DNA of 64,000 bases from Allolobophora icterica (taxonomy: Eukaryota; Annelida; Clitellata; Crassiclitellata; Lumbricidae). The stretch is taken from contig OY744605.1 in assembly GCA_963556255.1 (NCBI GenBank), forward strand, positions 36,348,396 through 36,412,395, written 5' to 3'. The position numbers and the translations under genes were made by a program. The notes under the pieces were generated by a model. That model was not told where the DNA came from. It saw nothing but the letters and a program-made list of their open reading frames with translations, and did not search any database. Shown here piece by piece: positions 41,263-51,600 of this stretch (position 1 is its first letter; each line of letters begins with the position of its first letter).

Positions 41263-43106
41263 AAACGGCAATCCTCAGGCCGTTGCCTACCCGGAGAACG
41301 CGTGAAGACTGGAGGGAGAATCTGGTCCCAATGCAGGTTTTAGAGTGCTTTCTCTTTCAAGGAAGCGTGTAGGCGTAATTTTCGGGGTACGGAGTAGGCC
41401 TACTCATACCCCATCTGTTGGACTGGAAAGAACCGTAACCCATTTCAAACCCATAAGAAACAAAGCCCATTATCATTTTCTTTCAAGGCCTTCTTCAGAC
41501 TCGAAACAATTGCCAAAGATTACCAGCAGTTACCATCATCGTGATCATCATCATCTTCGCTGTTAGCATTATTATTATAACTATTATTATTAGGCCTATT
41601 AGGCCTGTTATTATTAGGCCTCTAAGGCCTGTTATTATTAGACCTATTATAATTAGTCATGGGCCGCATGGCGTATAAACAGTGCCGCTACCCCAACAGT
41701 GGCGAAGTAGAAACAATTAATTGGAAATTTGATAGGCCTATTCCCATTTTCTAGACTAAAGTTACTCCCCTTGCATTAGCTGTCGAACTTGGAGCATTTG
41801 TGTCGTCTTCAATCAAGATCATTGCGCGTCGAGTTTGATAGTTGCGCGTAGAAATGAGAATAGCTAATGTTAGAATCGATTTGTACATAATTATGGTAGA
41901 ATTTTCTGAGGCAAAAATTGGCCTTGCTGAGATAACTTTGCGGCAAAGCAGCTGTCTATTGTTGTTCGGAAGAGCAGATAAGCATGTTATTTTTCGTTGA
42001 TTGAAAGAGCAGACCAGTCAGACTGCGTTTCCTCCCTCCTCTCGGTCCGGTTAAGGTCCAAGAGGAACGATCCTCGCTGATCACTGCCTTGTGGACCAAG
42101 AGCCATCCATGGCAGTGTCTTTCTCACGCTCAGAAGAAAACGTTCCGTCACATCATCTTGGTGTGCGGTCCAGTAATCAGTTTTATCTGACGTCCTGGCG
42201 ATACATACTATAGAAATGATCCCTAAAAGTATGATCTTGGGTTTCGCGCCGCAAAAAATTGTATACTTGACGCGGTTAACACGTTTTCAAAGGTGTTTAG
42301 CTCACACACGTGACATATAACATCAGACAGGACAACGTAAAATGGCCCGTATTTGACGAAGAAATGAAAGTATACGAGTATCGTTTGTAATGCTCTTGGT
42401 TTTATAAAACTGTTTTCCGGACACATTGTGACATCTTCGAATTATGTATAGCGTAGCATACGTTTGAAACCAGGCTAGGCCGTGTTTGGCAGCTTTCGAG
42501 TAAGACACATTCATTCACCAGATGCCGCCTGCTTAAGTCTATATCGTTCTCTGGCTAGAGAATCCATTTGGCGCAATCTTATTGAATCGCGTCCACTGTC
42601 TCATCTCTGTTTCGTCACTTTCGTGGTATAGGGCCACTGGTAGGCCCTATACGTTGCTTCTAACTTTTTGTTATAGAGACTTCAGACAATAGACAAAGTC
42701 TTGCGACACTACGTTTTCCATAAATTATGATGAGTCGTAGGGCCTATGCAGAGCAAAGCATGACTGATTTTTATACTACCAACTCAGGATTAATCATAGG
42801 GGCCTAATTATAATAATTTTAAGTAGGAATTGGTAGAGGTATTTTTTATTAATTCGGAAGTGGCAAGTTAACAACCATTATTATGTTATTATAATTATAA
42901 CAATTCACTGACCATGGCATTCAACATTTTGCTATGGATAAAAAATTCACATTGTAACATTAGAAAATTAACCATACGCAAACTAATCAATCTGCAGCAT
43001 TAATTAAGACCATTTGGTTGAAACTTGAAAGAATCCAAGAAAACGTTCGTTAGTGCTTTTGTAGATTTATCAAATTATTGTAACAGTATATATGGACGTT
43101 TGTTAA
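41263..43106. other. Intergenic DNA next to the satellite; no gene recognised
   Basis: Unique sequence begins abruptly after the satellite. It contains TAGGCCTA at 41,395, 41,591 and 41,733 plus variants (AGGCCT repeats between 41,591 and 41,645, TAGGCCCTATA near 42,642, TAGGGCCTA near 42,739). The short ORFs show no family I recognise and have no convincing splice-joined partners. Confidence 0.6.
41574..41660. repeat. ATT-rich simple sequence with repeated AGGCCT
   Basis: Short ATT runs alternate with AGGCCT units (TAGGCCTATTAGGCCTG, TTAGGCCTCTAAGGCCTG, then TTAGACCTATTATAATTAG). It looks like a locally expanded and mutated TAGGCCT/ATT tract. Confidence 0.75.
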
Positions 43107-43114
43107 GTTTTACT

Positions 43115-43261
43115 CAGTGGTTAAAGAGGTTTGGGTGAGCAGTGGGAACGCCATAGAAGAGTTTCATTGGAACCCATGCGTGAGCAGTGGGAACGCAAGC
43201 AAAGAATTCCGAGAGCAGCGGGAACGCCGTTCCGACCGTTCCCACCTCACTTTAACCCCTG
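43115..43261. mobile_element. hAT-like MITE, 147 bp
   Basis: The left end CAGTGGTTAAAGAGG and the reverse complement of the right end, CAGGGGTTAAAGTGAGG, are imperfect terminal inverted repeats. The element is flanked by a perfect 8-bp duplication GTTTTACT (43,107-43,114 and 43,262-43,269). Both inner ends carry GGAACG motifs (GAGCAGTGGGAACGCC-like repeats on the left, CCGTTCCGACCGTTCCC on the right). There is no coding capacity. CAG-type ends plus an 8-bp duplication are hallmarks of the hAT superfamily. Confidence 0.85.
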
Positions 43262-43269
43262 GTTTTACT

Positions 43270-44360
43270 AATTATATCTTCTGTATCGTCAAATAAAAGT
43301 GAGAACATGCCTAATTCTTTGACAAATGCTAAAAAAATGAGTTGTGAAGAGTTAATCCGTAGGCTACTAATTTTCACCTGTGGCGTGCTGCTAGTCAGAA
43401 AATCCTGTAGGTTTAGCAAACGGTGAACTTTCTTTGATCCAGTAAGTTAACGAAGCATTTATAAGCAGTATGAAGCTGAACAGAATATTCCAACCATGGA
43501 AATTCCGCAAAAAAGAACTTTGCAAATGACGTTTGACTTATTTAGTCACTCCAAACATTTCCATGGGTATATAATTATGTAATTTAGGTTGAACCGGGCT
43601 ATGTAGGCCTATAGTGCTCCTTTGGAAATGTCCTCTGGAAACTTCTATAGAGGTTGAGCTTGTTTTCTTTCAGTTCATTTCTTGAGTAGGCCTATGTAAC
43701 GACGCCGACGTCTCATGGTGGTGGATTAACTTGCTGACTCGTTACTGAATTTGATGTAGAAGTTGTGCAATTTGATGTTTCCAAGCATGAGGCAGCCGTT
43801 TTCTTCCCCTTTGGGTTTATAATAAATCCGAGCGCTGACAACTTGTGCGATCCAGACGATGCTGCTGCCAATTCTTCAATTTTTCGTTTCTTTCTTTGGT
43901 CTAGAGTAGTTGCCATGGTTAATCCGAGAAGAAATTTAAATAAAATTACTCACAAACACCACATCTGATGACACATTTAGCCTACGCTTTTCAAAAGTGC
44001 AACAACAAGGGTTACAAGGCCCATGTAGGTCTCAGCCTCTCTGCAGTCTGAACTATAGGCCAAGCCTGTTTATGACGGATGCTTCATCATACATGATACA
44101 CAGGGCCACAGACGTACTGTATGTGAGAGTGGTGCGTGGATATTTCGATCTTCACGTGTGCCATCTGTCTAGGTCACCCTGATGTGTCTTTGACCCTGGT
44201 CGACCCACAGCAGAAGCGAATACCCAGTTGTATTTGAAGATACGTTCATTCGCATGCACACTAATATAGGCCTACAACCAGATTCTCCCTTCAACCAATG
44301 CATACACTTTAACTCAGCTCCAGGCTAAGAAATGCCTGAAATAATATCTGCCTTCAGTTC
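43270..44360. other. Intergenic DNA with two TAGGCCTA sites and one unexplained ORF
   Basis: TAGGCCTA occurs at 43,604, 43,687 and 44,267. Apart from the minus-strand ORF at 43,713-43,916 I see no gene-like signal. Confidence 0.5.
43713..43916 (-). CDS. Unrecognised 67-codon ORF, possible exon or TE remnant
   Basis: This minus-strand ORF starts MATTLDQRKKRKIEELAAAS in a good translation context (ACCATGG) and ends QQVNPPP. The composition is a basic, K/R-rich start followed by a Ser/Thr/Asn-rich tail, less random-looking than neighbouring ORFs. I do not recognise a domain. It could be the first exon of an unannotated gene, the N-terminus of a DNA-transposon protein, or a chance ORF. No flanking inverted repeats were found. 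Confidence 0.25.
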   Translation of the reverse strand: MATTLDQRKKRKIEELAAASSGSHKLSALGFIINPKGKKTAASCLETSNCTTSTSNSVTSQQVNPPP

Positions 44361-44363
44361 CTT

Positions 44364-44422
44364 GTCTGTCTGTTTGTCTGTTTGTCTCTCTTTCTCTCTC
44401 TCTCGCTCTGTCTGTCTCTACG
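44364..44422. repeat. Pyrimidine-rich microsatellite (CTGT/CTTT/CTCT)
   Basis: Degenerate run of TCTG, TTTG and TCTC units on the plus strand. The apparent signal-peptide-like ORF across it (MSLFLSLSLCLSL) is a product of the repeat. Confidence 0.8.
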
Positions 44423-44600
44423 CCACTGCTTCGTGCCAATGAGGCAATGTAAAACTCAATATTCAAATTTATCGGGCTTGCACAGCCCAGGCAGAATTAA
44501 TTGCAACCCGTGCACTGCCCATAATTGCCCAGGCATGGTTACGCCACTGGCTAAAATCCCGAGAAAAGCGGGATTGGGGGTTGAGAGGGTCTCAATAAAC

Positions 44601-44728
44601 ACTGAAAACAGTTCACACCACTGAAATTAATTTAAAATAACAATTATTGTTTTTATTATTAAAATAATTTTTATTAGCTGAAAAAAGGTGCCGGAACGCT
44701 GTCACGGCGCGTTCCGGCTGAAAAAACA
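44601..44728. mobile_element. Possible hAT-type terminal fragment with a GCCGGAACGC hairpin
   Basis: GCCGGAACGC (44,690-44,699) and GCGTTCCGGC (44,709-44,718) are a perfect 10-bp inverted repeat with a 9-base loop, framed by CTGAAAAAA on both sides. Read on the minus strand, the region begins CAGTGTTTTTTCAGCCGG, which looks like a CAG-type transposon end. I did not find a matching second end or target duplication, so this is a fragment at best. Confidence 0.35.
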
Positions 44729-44812
44729 CTGGTTTTAACTATATTAACTCGCTACGTAATAAACTTTTATATTCAAGTTTACATTAAGTTCTATATGAGC
44801 ATAAGATTAACG

Positions 44813-44828
44813 TGACGTCGTGACGTCA
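44813..44828. promoter_or_regulatory. Two adjacent CRE-like sites
   Basis: TGACGTCG is followed directly by the consensus palindrome TGACGTCA. Such sites bind CREB/ATF-family factors in animals. No promoter or transcript is otherwise evident nearby, so function is unproven. Confidence 0.3.
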
Positions 44829-44839
44829 TCACATAACTA

Positions 44840-45880
44840 TGTTCCTGTTGCTTACACTGCTTTTCGAAAATCACCATTGTCAATGTAGAAAAGCCCAACA
44901 ATGGCCCAACGAATTTTTACCGAAAGTCACGAATTCTCGAATTATGTCGGCTACTATTCATTTTCTTATAATAATTTTATTAGACGGGATTTTTGTGGTA
45001 GGAGCCCATGCGTTGCATCGCATGCACCCTGTCTAACGTCGCAATCGCTCCAAGCTGTTTCGTAGCAATTTCTCCATTACATTGTTTAGTTCTAAGTTCG
45101 TGCATGTATGCGGTAACTTTCGCTGAATGATGTGAAATTTGAATTACCTTCTAGATACTCGGGACCAAGGAATCTATATTTAGTATATAAATTATATAAA
45201 GTCCTTGACGTGGGACTAAAACTAAGGCGTAGTAACGGTTTTAAGATGTAAACTGCATCGACTAAGTGTTTCGCAATTACGCATGCGTTGTCAATGTACA
45301 CTACGAAATAAAAGTACGCACTGTTGTTTTGTTTTTACGAATGAATTAAAGTTCCGATTAATTAGTCATTTAAGGTGAGTTTGAGAGCTATCCTGCTATT
45401 GTATATTATATTTAAAGATTCAGGTTATTGGTATAGTTTTAAAACGATGTTTGCAGGATTATGGTAGTGCGATTCTTTTTGGATCAGAAGAGACTAGTTC
45501 AGACAAGTCGGATAAATAGGCCTACGCATCATGGACTGAATGTACTTTCAGTTAAAGCTATTCTGTCAGTTTAAACATTTAGCTTCACGTGCATTCTCAC
45601 GAATATTATTTCGTTTTGTTGTTGACGTTAAACGTTTGAAGCATGGTAACCTACATATACTGTGGGCTTATACTGAAAGAGCAGCCCCGTAAGCTAACCC
45701 AGTTAGGCAACCATTGGTATGCAGCGTAAACAAGTTCGGCGTTGAGGTCTAGAGACCTGTTCTCGGCCTCGCCATCTCATCTTCCCAAAGGCGGTATGCT
45801 GTAAATGTAATAATCTTAATGACAATAATAAAAATAATATTTATAATGATGAACTTTTGCCCAGCCATAACTTGTCGAGT
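44840..45880. other. Intergenic DNA, no gene recognised
   Basis: AT-rich sequence with one TAGGCCTA at 45,517. Short ORFs on both strands lack recognisable domains or plausible splice partners. Confidence 0.5.
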
Positions 45881-46080
45881 GATTAGCCATTCCAGACCAA
45901 CATCGTTTCATCTCCGGAATTAGTTTTGACAGTCTGAGGGATTAGAACTACCTTGGATAAAAATAATAATAATAACCATCTGCGAAGACTAGCCATTCCA
46001 GAACAACGCACCCCTAATTTTGGCAATCCCGAGGGATCATAATATTATGTACCTCGGGGAAGTAAAATAATAATGATCGA
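45881..46080 (+). repeat. Diverged tandem duplication, ~106-bp period
   Basis: GATTAGCCATTCCAGACCAA (45,881) and GACTAGCCATTCCAGAACAA (45,987) start two related copies. Each continues through a GAGGGAT motif into an AATAATAAT-rich end. Confidence 0.6.
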
Positions 46081-46227
46081 AGAATGGCTATAGCACCATT
46101 GTAATAATGCTCAAAAAACCAACCAATGTTTGCTTCTAAGCAGAATCGTTATTTATAAGTTAAATTAAACTAATAATGATAATAATTGGGCAAAACTGGG
46201 AACGGCGGTCCCAAATTATAAAATCGG

Positions 46228-46329
46228 TTTATGTTTATGTATGTACGTGTGTATGTATGTATATATATGTATGTATGTTTGTATGTATATATTTACGTGT
46301 GTATGTATGTATGTACCTGTGTATGTATG

Positions 46330-46363
<34 letters not shown>

Positions 46364-46550
46364 TGTATGTATGTATGTATGTATGTATGTATGTATGTAT
46401 GTATGTATGTACATACATGTATGTAGGTATGTATGTTTGTAGGTATGTATATATGTAGTTATGTACGTGTGTGTATGCACGTGTGTATGCATGTATGTAT
46501 GTATGTATGTACCTGTGTATGTATGTATATATATATGTATGTATGTATGT
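46228..46550. repeat. TATG microsatellite
   Basis: A tetranucleotide TATG/GTAT array, purest at about 46,326-46,410, with interruptions (TATATATG, ACGTGTG, ACCTGTG). It lies inside the transposon at 46,189-47,101. All Tyr/Cys/Val/Met-rich or His/Thr-rich ORFs here are artefacts of the repeat. Confidence 0.95.
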
Positions 46551-46873
46551 GAAGCGGCCGTTGTTGGCTACTTCGTTGATAGATAACACTCATTGATTTA
46601 ATATTTACTTTATTGTTAACTTGCAATTAACTACGTTGACTACAATAGTTAATATTCGATTCACCTACACGCACTCTCAATTCACTCACTACACACTGTT
46701 GTTGTTCCTACCACCGTCGTTCGTTCTCGTTCTTCCCTTCTCTCCCCTCGTTTCCCAAAACATGCCTCTTAATACATAAGTGACTTGTGCTGATGATGAT
46801 GATAGCTGAGCCTTCCTACCTACAGCTCGCATGCAACAGACACATTATGTGCACGACCGAATGAATGGATGAC

Positions 46874-47020
46874 TGTATGTATGACCACTATATATGTACG
46901 TGTGTGTATGCATGTATGTATGTATTTGTGTATGTATGTATGTATGTGTTTATGTATATATATATATACGTACCTATATGTATGTACATACTTGTATCTA
47001 TGTATGTAGGTATGTCTATA
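46874..47020. repeat. Second TATG microsatellite
   Basis: A shorter, more interrupted TATG array near the other end of the same transposon copy. Having one at each end suggests that the element's subterminal sequence seeds such arrays. Confidence 0.9.
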
Positions 47021-47384
47021 TATTAATTTCGTATGTGAACCCATTACTACATACCGATTTATTTAATTTTATAATTTGGGACCGCTGTTCCCAGTTTTGC
47101 CAATAATTGTTAATAATAATAACAGTGACAACAGCAATATGTTCATAGATATAATTTTAACACTTAACTTAATTTCCTGTTCCAAATTTGCCTTCAAAGC
47201 TGAAGTCAACTCTCGAGGTTTTCCCTCACTGATATAATTACCATGAGTATCTTTGTTTTCATCATTCTGAAATGCAATTTTTATGTCTCCAACAGTGAGA
47301 ATTACACCAATAATATTGATAATAATACACTTATGATAATATTACTAGTAATGCTCAGGCAGTAGTAGATTTCTGTCCTATCTA

Positions 47385-47600
47385 GTGTGCTTGGTCCCCA
47401 GTTTCCCTCAGGGTTCCATTTGTAGGACAACATAGCTGATTGCTTAGAACACTTGCCTTGTAACATAGAGAGTAGGGGTTCAAACCTCCTCTGAGATGGT
47501 TACTGTGTAGGGACCGTGAGCAAGACCTTCCCTCACAAGTGTTAAGTGTCGCTGATGGTTGGTCATTAGATATGATGCTTAATAAATGCATGATAATACA
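47385..47600 (+). mobile_element. tRNA-derived SINE copy
   Basis: A tRNA-like head carries an A-box-like TAGCTGATTGCTTAG (47,433) and a B-box-like GGGGTTCAAACCTC (47,475). It is followed by a non-tRNA body and an AT-rich end near GCTTAATAAATGCATG. It does not close as a standard tRNA, so it is read as a SINE head. The family is not identified. Confidence 0.6.
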
Positions 47601-47825
47601 TGTAATAGCAAACTTAGGTCCCCTACTTTATATCCTACATGTCACTGACGAGTTACAGACCCAATCTGTGTGTTTGTAACTTATCAGTGACATTCAGGCA
47701 AATACATCTATGGTCTGACTCTATGAACCTACTACTTCAGTGCAAAACAGACATTTTAAACATCTGAGGTGCTTGAAGCTGGATGTCAAGTGAATGCCTC
47801 CAGCAAAACCCCAGAAATCTAACCT

Positions 47826-47880
47826 CAGTCAATCAATCAATCAATCAATCAATTTTGTTTATTCTCAAAATCAAGTTGAC
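47826..47880 (-). mobile_element. Retrotransposon 3' tail with CAAT repeat
   Basis: Six CAAT units run into TTTTGTTTATTCTCAAAATC. On the minus strand this reads as an AATAAAC-containing end followed by a GATT-type simple repeat, the usual tail of CR1/L2-like non-LTR elements. Only a short stretch is recognisable. Confidence 0.4.
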
Positions 47881-48558
47881 AAAATCGCAACTTGGACCAG
47901 ATTACAACTGATTAAAGTTAGCCACGTGTGCATTTTCAAGATCAATTTGCATGCAGAGCTTTCATTTCAAGGATATCTATCTATCAAATATGATTGAGAT
48001 TATCTGTACTTCTGTGATTTTAAACAGGGGTGGACCTATGCTGAACACTGGAGAATGCATGTGAAACATAATTCTGTCATCTTTTTCAAATCGGCACAAA
48101 TTGTCAGTTGCATAGACTTATTTCCCAGCGTGCAACAGCCATGATGCATGCATTCATATGCTGCAGGGTTGACTACGTAATCTAACTTGACATATATATA
48201 TACTGTAACATTGTTATGTTACGGTGAAGGAATCAATCCACAGTTGTTTTAAGAAAAGCTGTAAAAATATCGGAAAACAGTTGGTCAGGGAAATAATAAG
48301 TTAGGCTGTGAAAATCTTTGCTCACTCCCACATTAACTTGTCTTGCAACCTGTATTAAATACTGTGGCTCTGCTAATCATTGATATTCCAAAGAATTTTA
48401 TCATAGATTTATGTTTTGAAAGTTTTTAAAAATTTAGGTAAACAGCAAGTATTAAGAAGATGTTTGTTTAATGTTTATAATTAAATCTTGAGACAAAGAA
48501 AGGATTTTCTAGCAAATTTAGAAACTTATTTATTTTCTGGAGGTAATCAGTTGTAGAT
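47881..48558 (+). promoter_or_regulatory. 5' flank of the RPGRIP1L-like gene; promoter not resolved
   Basis: An AT-rich stretch lies between a retrotransposon tail and the first coding ATG. An in-frame TAA at 48,544-48,546 precedes the ATG, and GTAATCAG at 48,543-48,550 could be a 3' splice site of a noncoding leader exon. No CpG-rich promoter, convincing TATA box or start site can be assigned by eye. Confidence 0.3.
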
Positions 48559-48652
48559 ATGACTTCACCTTGGGATGATGATGATGACTACCCTGTTAAA
48601 GACAATAATTTCTCTGGAATAGCTTCAAAACGACCAAGAAATGAAGATTCAG
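48559..48652 (+). CDS. rpgrip1l: rpgrip1l coding exon 1
   Basis: Begins [15 protein letters not shown] and ends GATTCAG before GTACTA (phase 1 end). The start is supported by an in-frame TAA 15 bases upstream and by the PVKD motif that human RPGRIP1L also has near its start. The acidic Asp run comes from four GAT and one GAC codon. A noncoding upstream exon is possible. Confidence 0.75.
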
Positions 48653-51600
48653 GTACTACAGAGTTACTGAAAATTACTGATATTACTGTAAATGGTAATT
48701 GTCACATTTGATGGTAAGTGGAATGTCTATATACCTATCAGCATGAATCCAACAGAATTGGGTTGACTTAGACAATGTTACCAAGTTATTTGAGGCCTTA
48801 ACACATGAAGTCACTGATCTGCACCATCAAGCAGACCTCACTTGGTGGCAGATAGAAAGTACGCAAAACATGGCAAACTTGTAACAAAGTAGCATTTGTT
48901 TCATTGGTATTTAAGACTTTCAGCCCTGTAAATAACGTCTTCTTAATTTGATAGTATAATAGACATTTTATGTTATGAACTGATTAGAATGCTACTATGG
49001 TGCTAAAGTTGACCCAGTTAGCTACATTGGTTAGAGCGTAGGCTGCGTCCCATACTGCTCTGTGTAAGAGAGCACGCGGATCGTGGTTCATCTCCTGAAG
49101 GTGGCTTATTTAAGAGATTTAAATCTCAGGCTAGCATGGTCCATACACAGGGACCTTAAATGGCATTCATTCATTCTGGACATTTATATAGCGCTTCTTC
49201 AAGAGACCTACTCAGAGGCGCTCCCAGCCCAGCCACGGCTAAACAGATAGGTCTTGAGTTGTCGTAAGAAAACAGGTGAATTATTTCGGGGAAGCAGCGT
49301 AAGGATATCGGAAGACCATTCCAGGTAGACGGGCCAACAACCGAGAAAGCTCGGCGTTGCCTGACTGCGGAGCGGGTCCGAGGGACCAATAGCTCCCCAT
49401 TAGTCGCAGAGCGCAAAGCTCTGCGAGAAGCTAAGTCAGAAATCGGGCAGCAGAGTTCAGACAGGTAGGATGGGGCGCTACCGGAGAGACACCGCCAAAC
49501 TAGTGCTGCTATCCTGTAGGAGATGCGCTCAGAGGCAGGAAGCCAATGTAAGACGTCACGCATATAGGCAGAGACTGGGGCATATTTTGGAATGCGACCA
49601 ATAAGTCTAGCAGCAGAACGAAGGACCCGGTTAAGTCGCCCCATTAGGCCCTTGTCAAATGGGCAGTGGTGGTGAAGGATCTCACTCGATCAATTTGTTG
49701 AAAAATGAGCAGGGTCAAGGCCATACAGTTGCTATATATAAAACATGTACATTACACAAAGCACATTTTCGGATAGTGACTTACATAGTTCAATACATTT
49801 TCTTGTTTTTTGAACCCAAAACTTGATGACAACTTGTACTTGAGTTTATATGATAGTCTTCATGTCTGAGGGACACGGTGGTGTAGTGGTATATTCGGTG
49901 CCTTATAACCAGAGGGTCGCAGGTTCGAATCTACCTCAAGCCGCTGCATAGCAACCCATGCTCCATCGATGTTCTGTCGTATGACCGTGTGCACTTCTGA
50001 ACTTTGTAAGAAGGGCAATATAAAATTCCGTTGTATTGTATGGTATTGTATTTATGATGGAGTTCAGGTGCCGTCTTTCTTACTTACTCGTATATGTTGA
50101 TGCTGTTGAAAGAAGTTCTCTTCTCTAGCACATTGCTAGAGCAATCCAGTGCTTTGATGCAACTTCATTCTGCAGGATCTTGATGAGTTTTATTTATCAA
50201 AAACTTTTCCTTACTCTCGTGGGTATGTGCATGTCCTGAGGGATTATTTCTACTGCAGATTATTATAGCAATAATAAGAAAAGAATGATGTAATAGTAAA
50301 GAATAAGTAAGATGAGTTATTTTTGTTTTCCAGCCCAGAAGACGTTTATGAAACGTGATATGATTGCGAAACTTGATCGCAGTGAATTGGAAGATCAGTT
50401 TCTGAGAATGTATGATGAGAACTTGTTGCTGAAAAAGCATTGCAGGAAACAGGAGGAAAAAATCAAAAAGTAATTGGCTACTAGAAGTGATATATTCATA
50501 GCATTTGGAACTCTAAGAAGGTTTTTAAGATTTCTGGCAACCTTAATTGTTAGCATTAGTTGCATTTTAAATGTCTAATATTTGTATGGTCTCTGTAAAA
50601 TCTTTGGCAAAATTTGCTATAGACATCAAGAGTTTGATTCATGAATATCAAGTGCAAAAAACGTCATGGTAAAGTAGTGTCACACAATCATGGTATGTTT
50701 AATCATGGTTTTTGCAAAACAGTAGTTTTGGTTGTGTGCATTATTTCTTATGCTTGTCCATTGATCTACATATGGATAGATGTTTTATCATGATTACTAC
50801 ATCATTCATCAAATATTAACATTCATCATAAGAGAAGTGACGGGAAAAGTGTTTTGTGCAATCCATTCATCAGGAGTTGACAACCCTTATGTGAACATTA
50901 ATCCTCAGAGCCATTTTGTGAAGCACTTTAAGTATCACTTGATGTGATGGATTTTAAATCCCAGACAGGAAGTTGTATTAGATTACCATGATCTCTAAAT
51001 AGAACTTTGCTTGTCTGAAGTGAACTTTGTGCTATGGTTATGGGATCAATGCTGTCCCACCATGAAAAACTTCCTTCCTTCCATGAAAAACTTCCTTCCT
51101 TTATTCACCATTACAATTAAAGTCTGTCTGGTCATTTCAGGATGGCTACAAAGCAGCTGCGCTTGGTTAATGACAAGAAGAGGCTGCTCATGGATCCTAC
51201 AGGTTGTTTTAGGACTAGAATGCTAAACTGATCTTTTTCAAGTTAATATATAATGGATCCAAAATGTATTCAAAATTTAAATGAGAAGATGAGACCATTT
51301 GAAAATATTGCAGATTTAGCAGTTTATCACTTGTATATGAGTCATTCACGTGTATAAATATTGTGTACCTGATATAACAGGTGCATAAGGTTATAAGATT
51401 ATTATTATCTTGTTATTATCTTGGCTATCTTCGTAAAAGATGAATGAAATGTGTTTACATGCATCTATTATATTAGATTATCCTCGGAAACAAAGTGGTC
51501 AAGGGTTTTTCAGTTGAGGCACAAGCATGGCCACAGCAAACCAAATGCAAGAAACGTTTTTAACCCAACCCTCCATAACATAACATAAGCGAAAATTTGT

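Larger units (their letters stand above)
46189..47101. mobile_element. Nonautonomous DNA transposon, 913 bp, 36-bp terminal inverted repeats
   Basis: The left end (46,189-46,224, starting GGCAAAACTGGGAACGG) matches the reverse complement of the right end (47,066-47,101) at 35 of 36 positions. A perfect 8-bp duplication AATAATTG flanks it (46,181-46,188 and 47,102-47,109). No transposase is visible. Tetranucleotide TATG arrays lie just inside both ends (about 46,228-46,550 and 46,874-47,020), with about 320 bp of unique sequence between. The 8-bp duplication fits hAT, Merlin or P superfamilies; the GG-starting end is not the usual hAT CAG, so the superfamily is left open. Confidence 0.85.

Noticed and set aside
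45092..45301. 69-codon minus-strand ORF
   Set aside because: No domain, no splice partner and a random-looking composition.
46231..46545. Overlapping Tyr/Cys/Met-rich and His/Thr-rich ORFs
   Set aside because: All are frames of a TATG microsatellite.
49171..49644. Host gene exon on the minus strand
   Set aside because: The sequence is the C-terminal end of a CR1/L2-like reverse-transcriptase ORF with a LINE-type tail.
49868..49945. Functional tRNA gene
   Set aside because: A and B boxes are good but there is no acceptor-stem closure, and a SINE-like body and tail follow.
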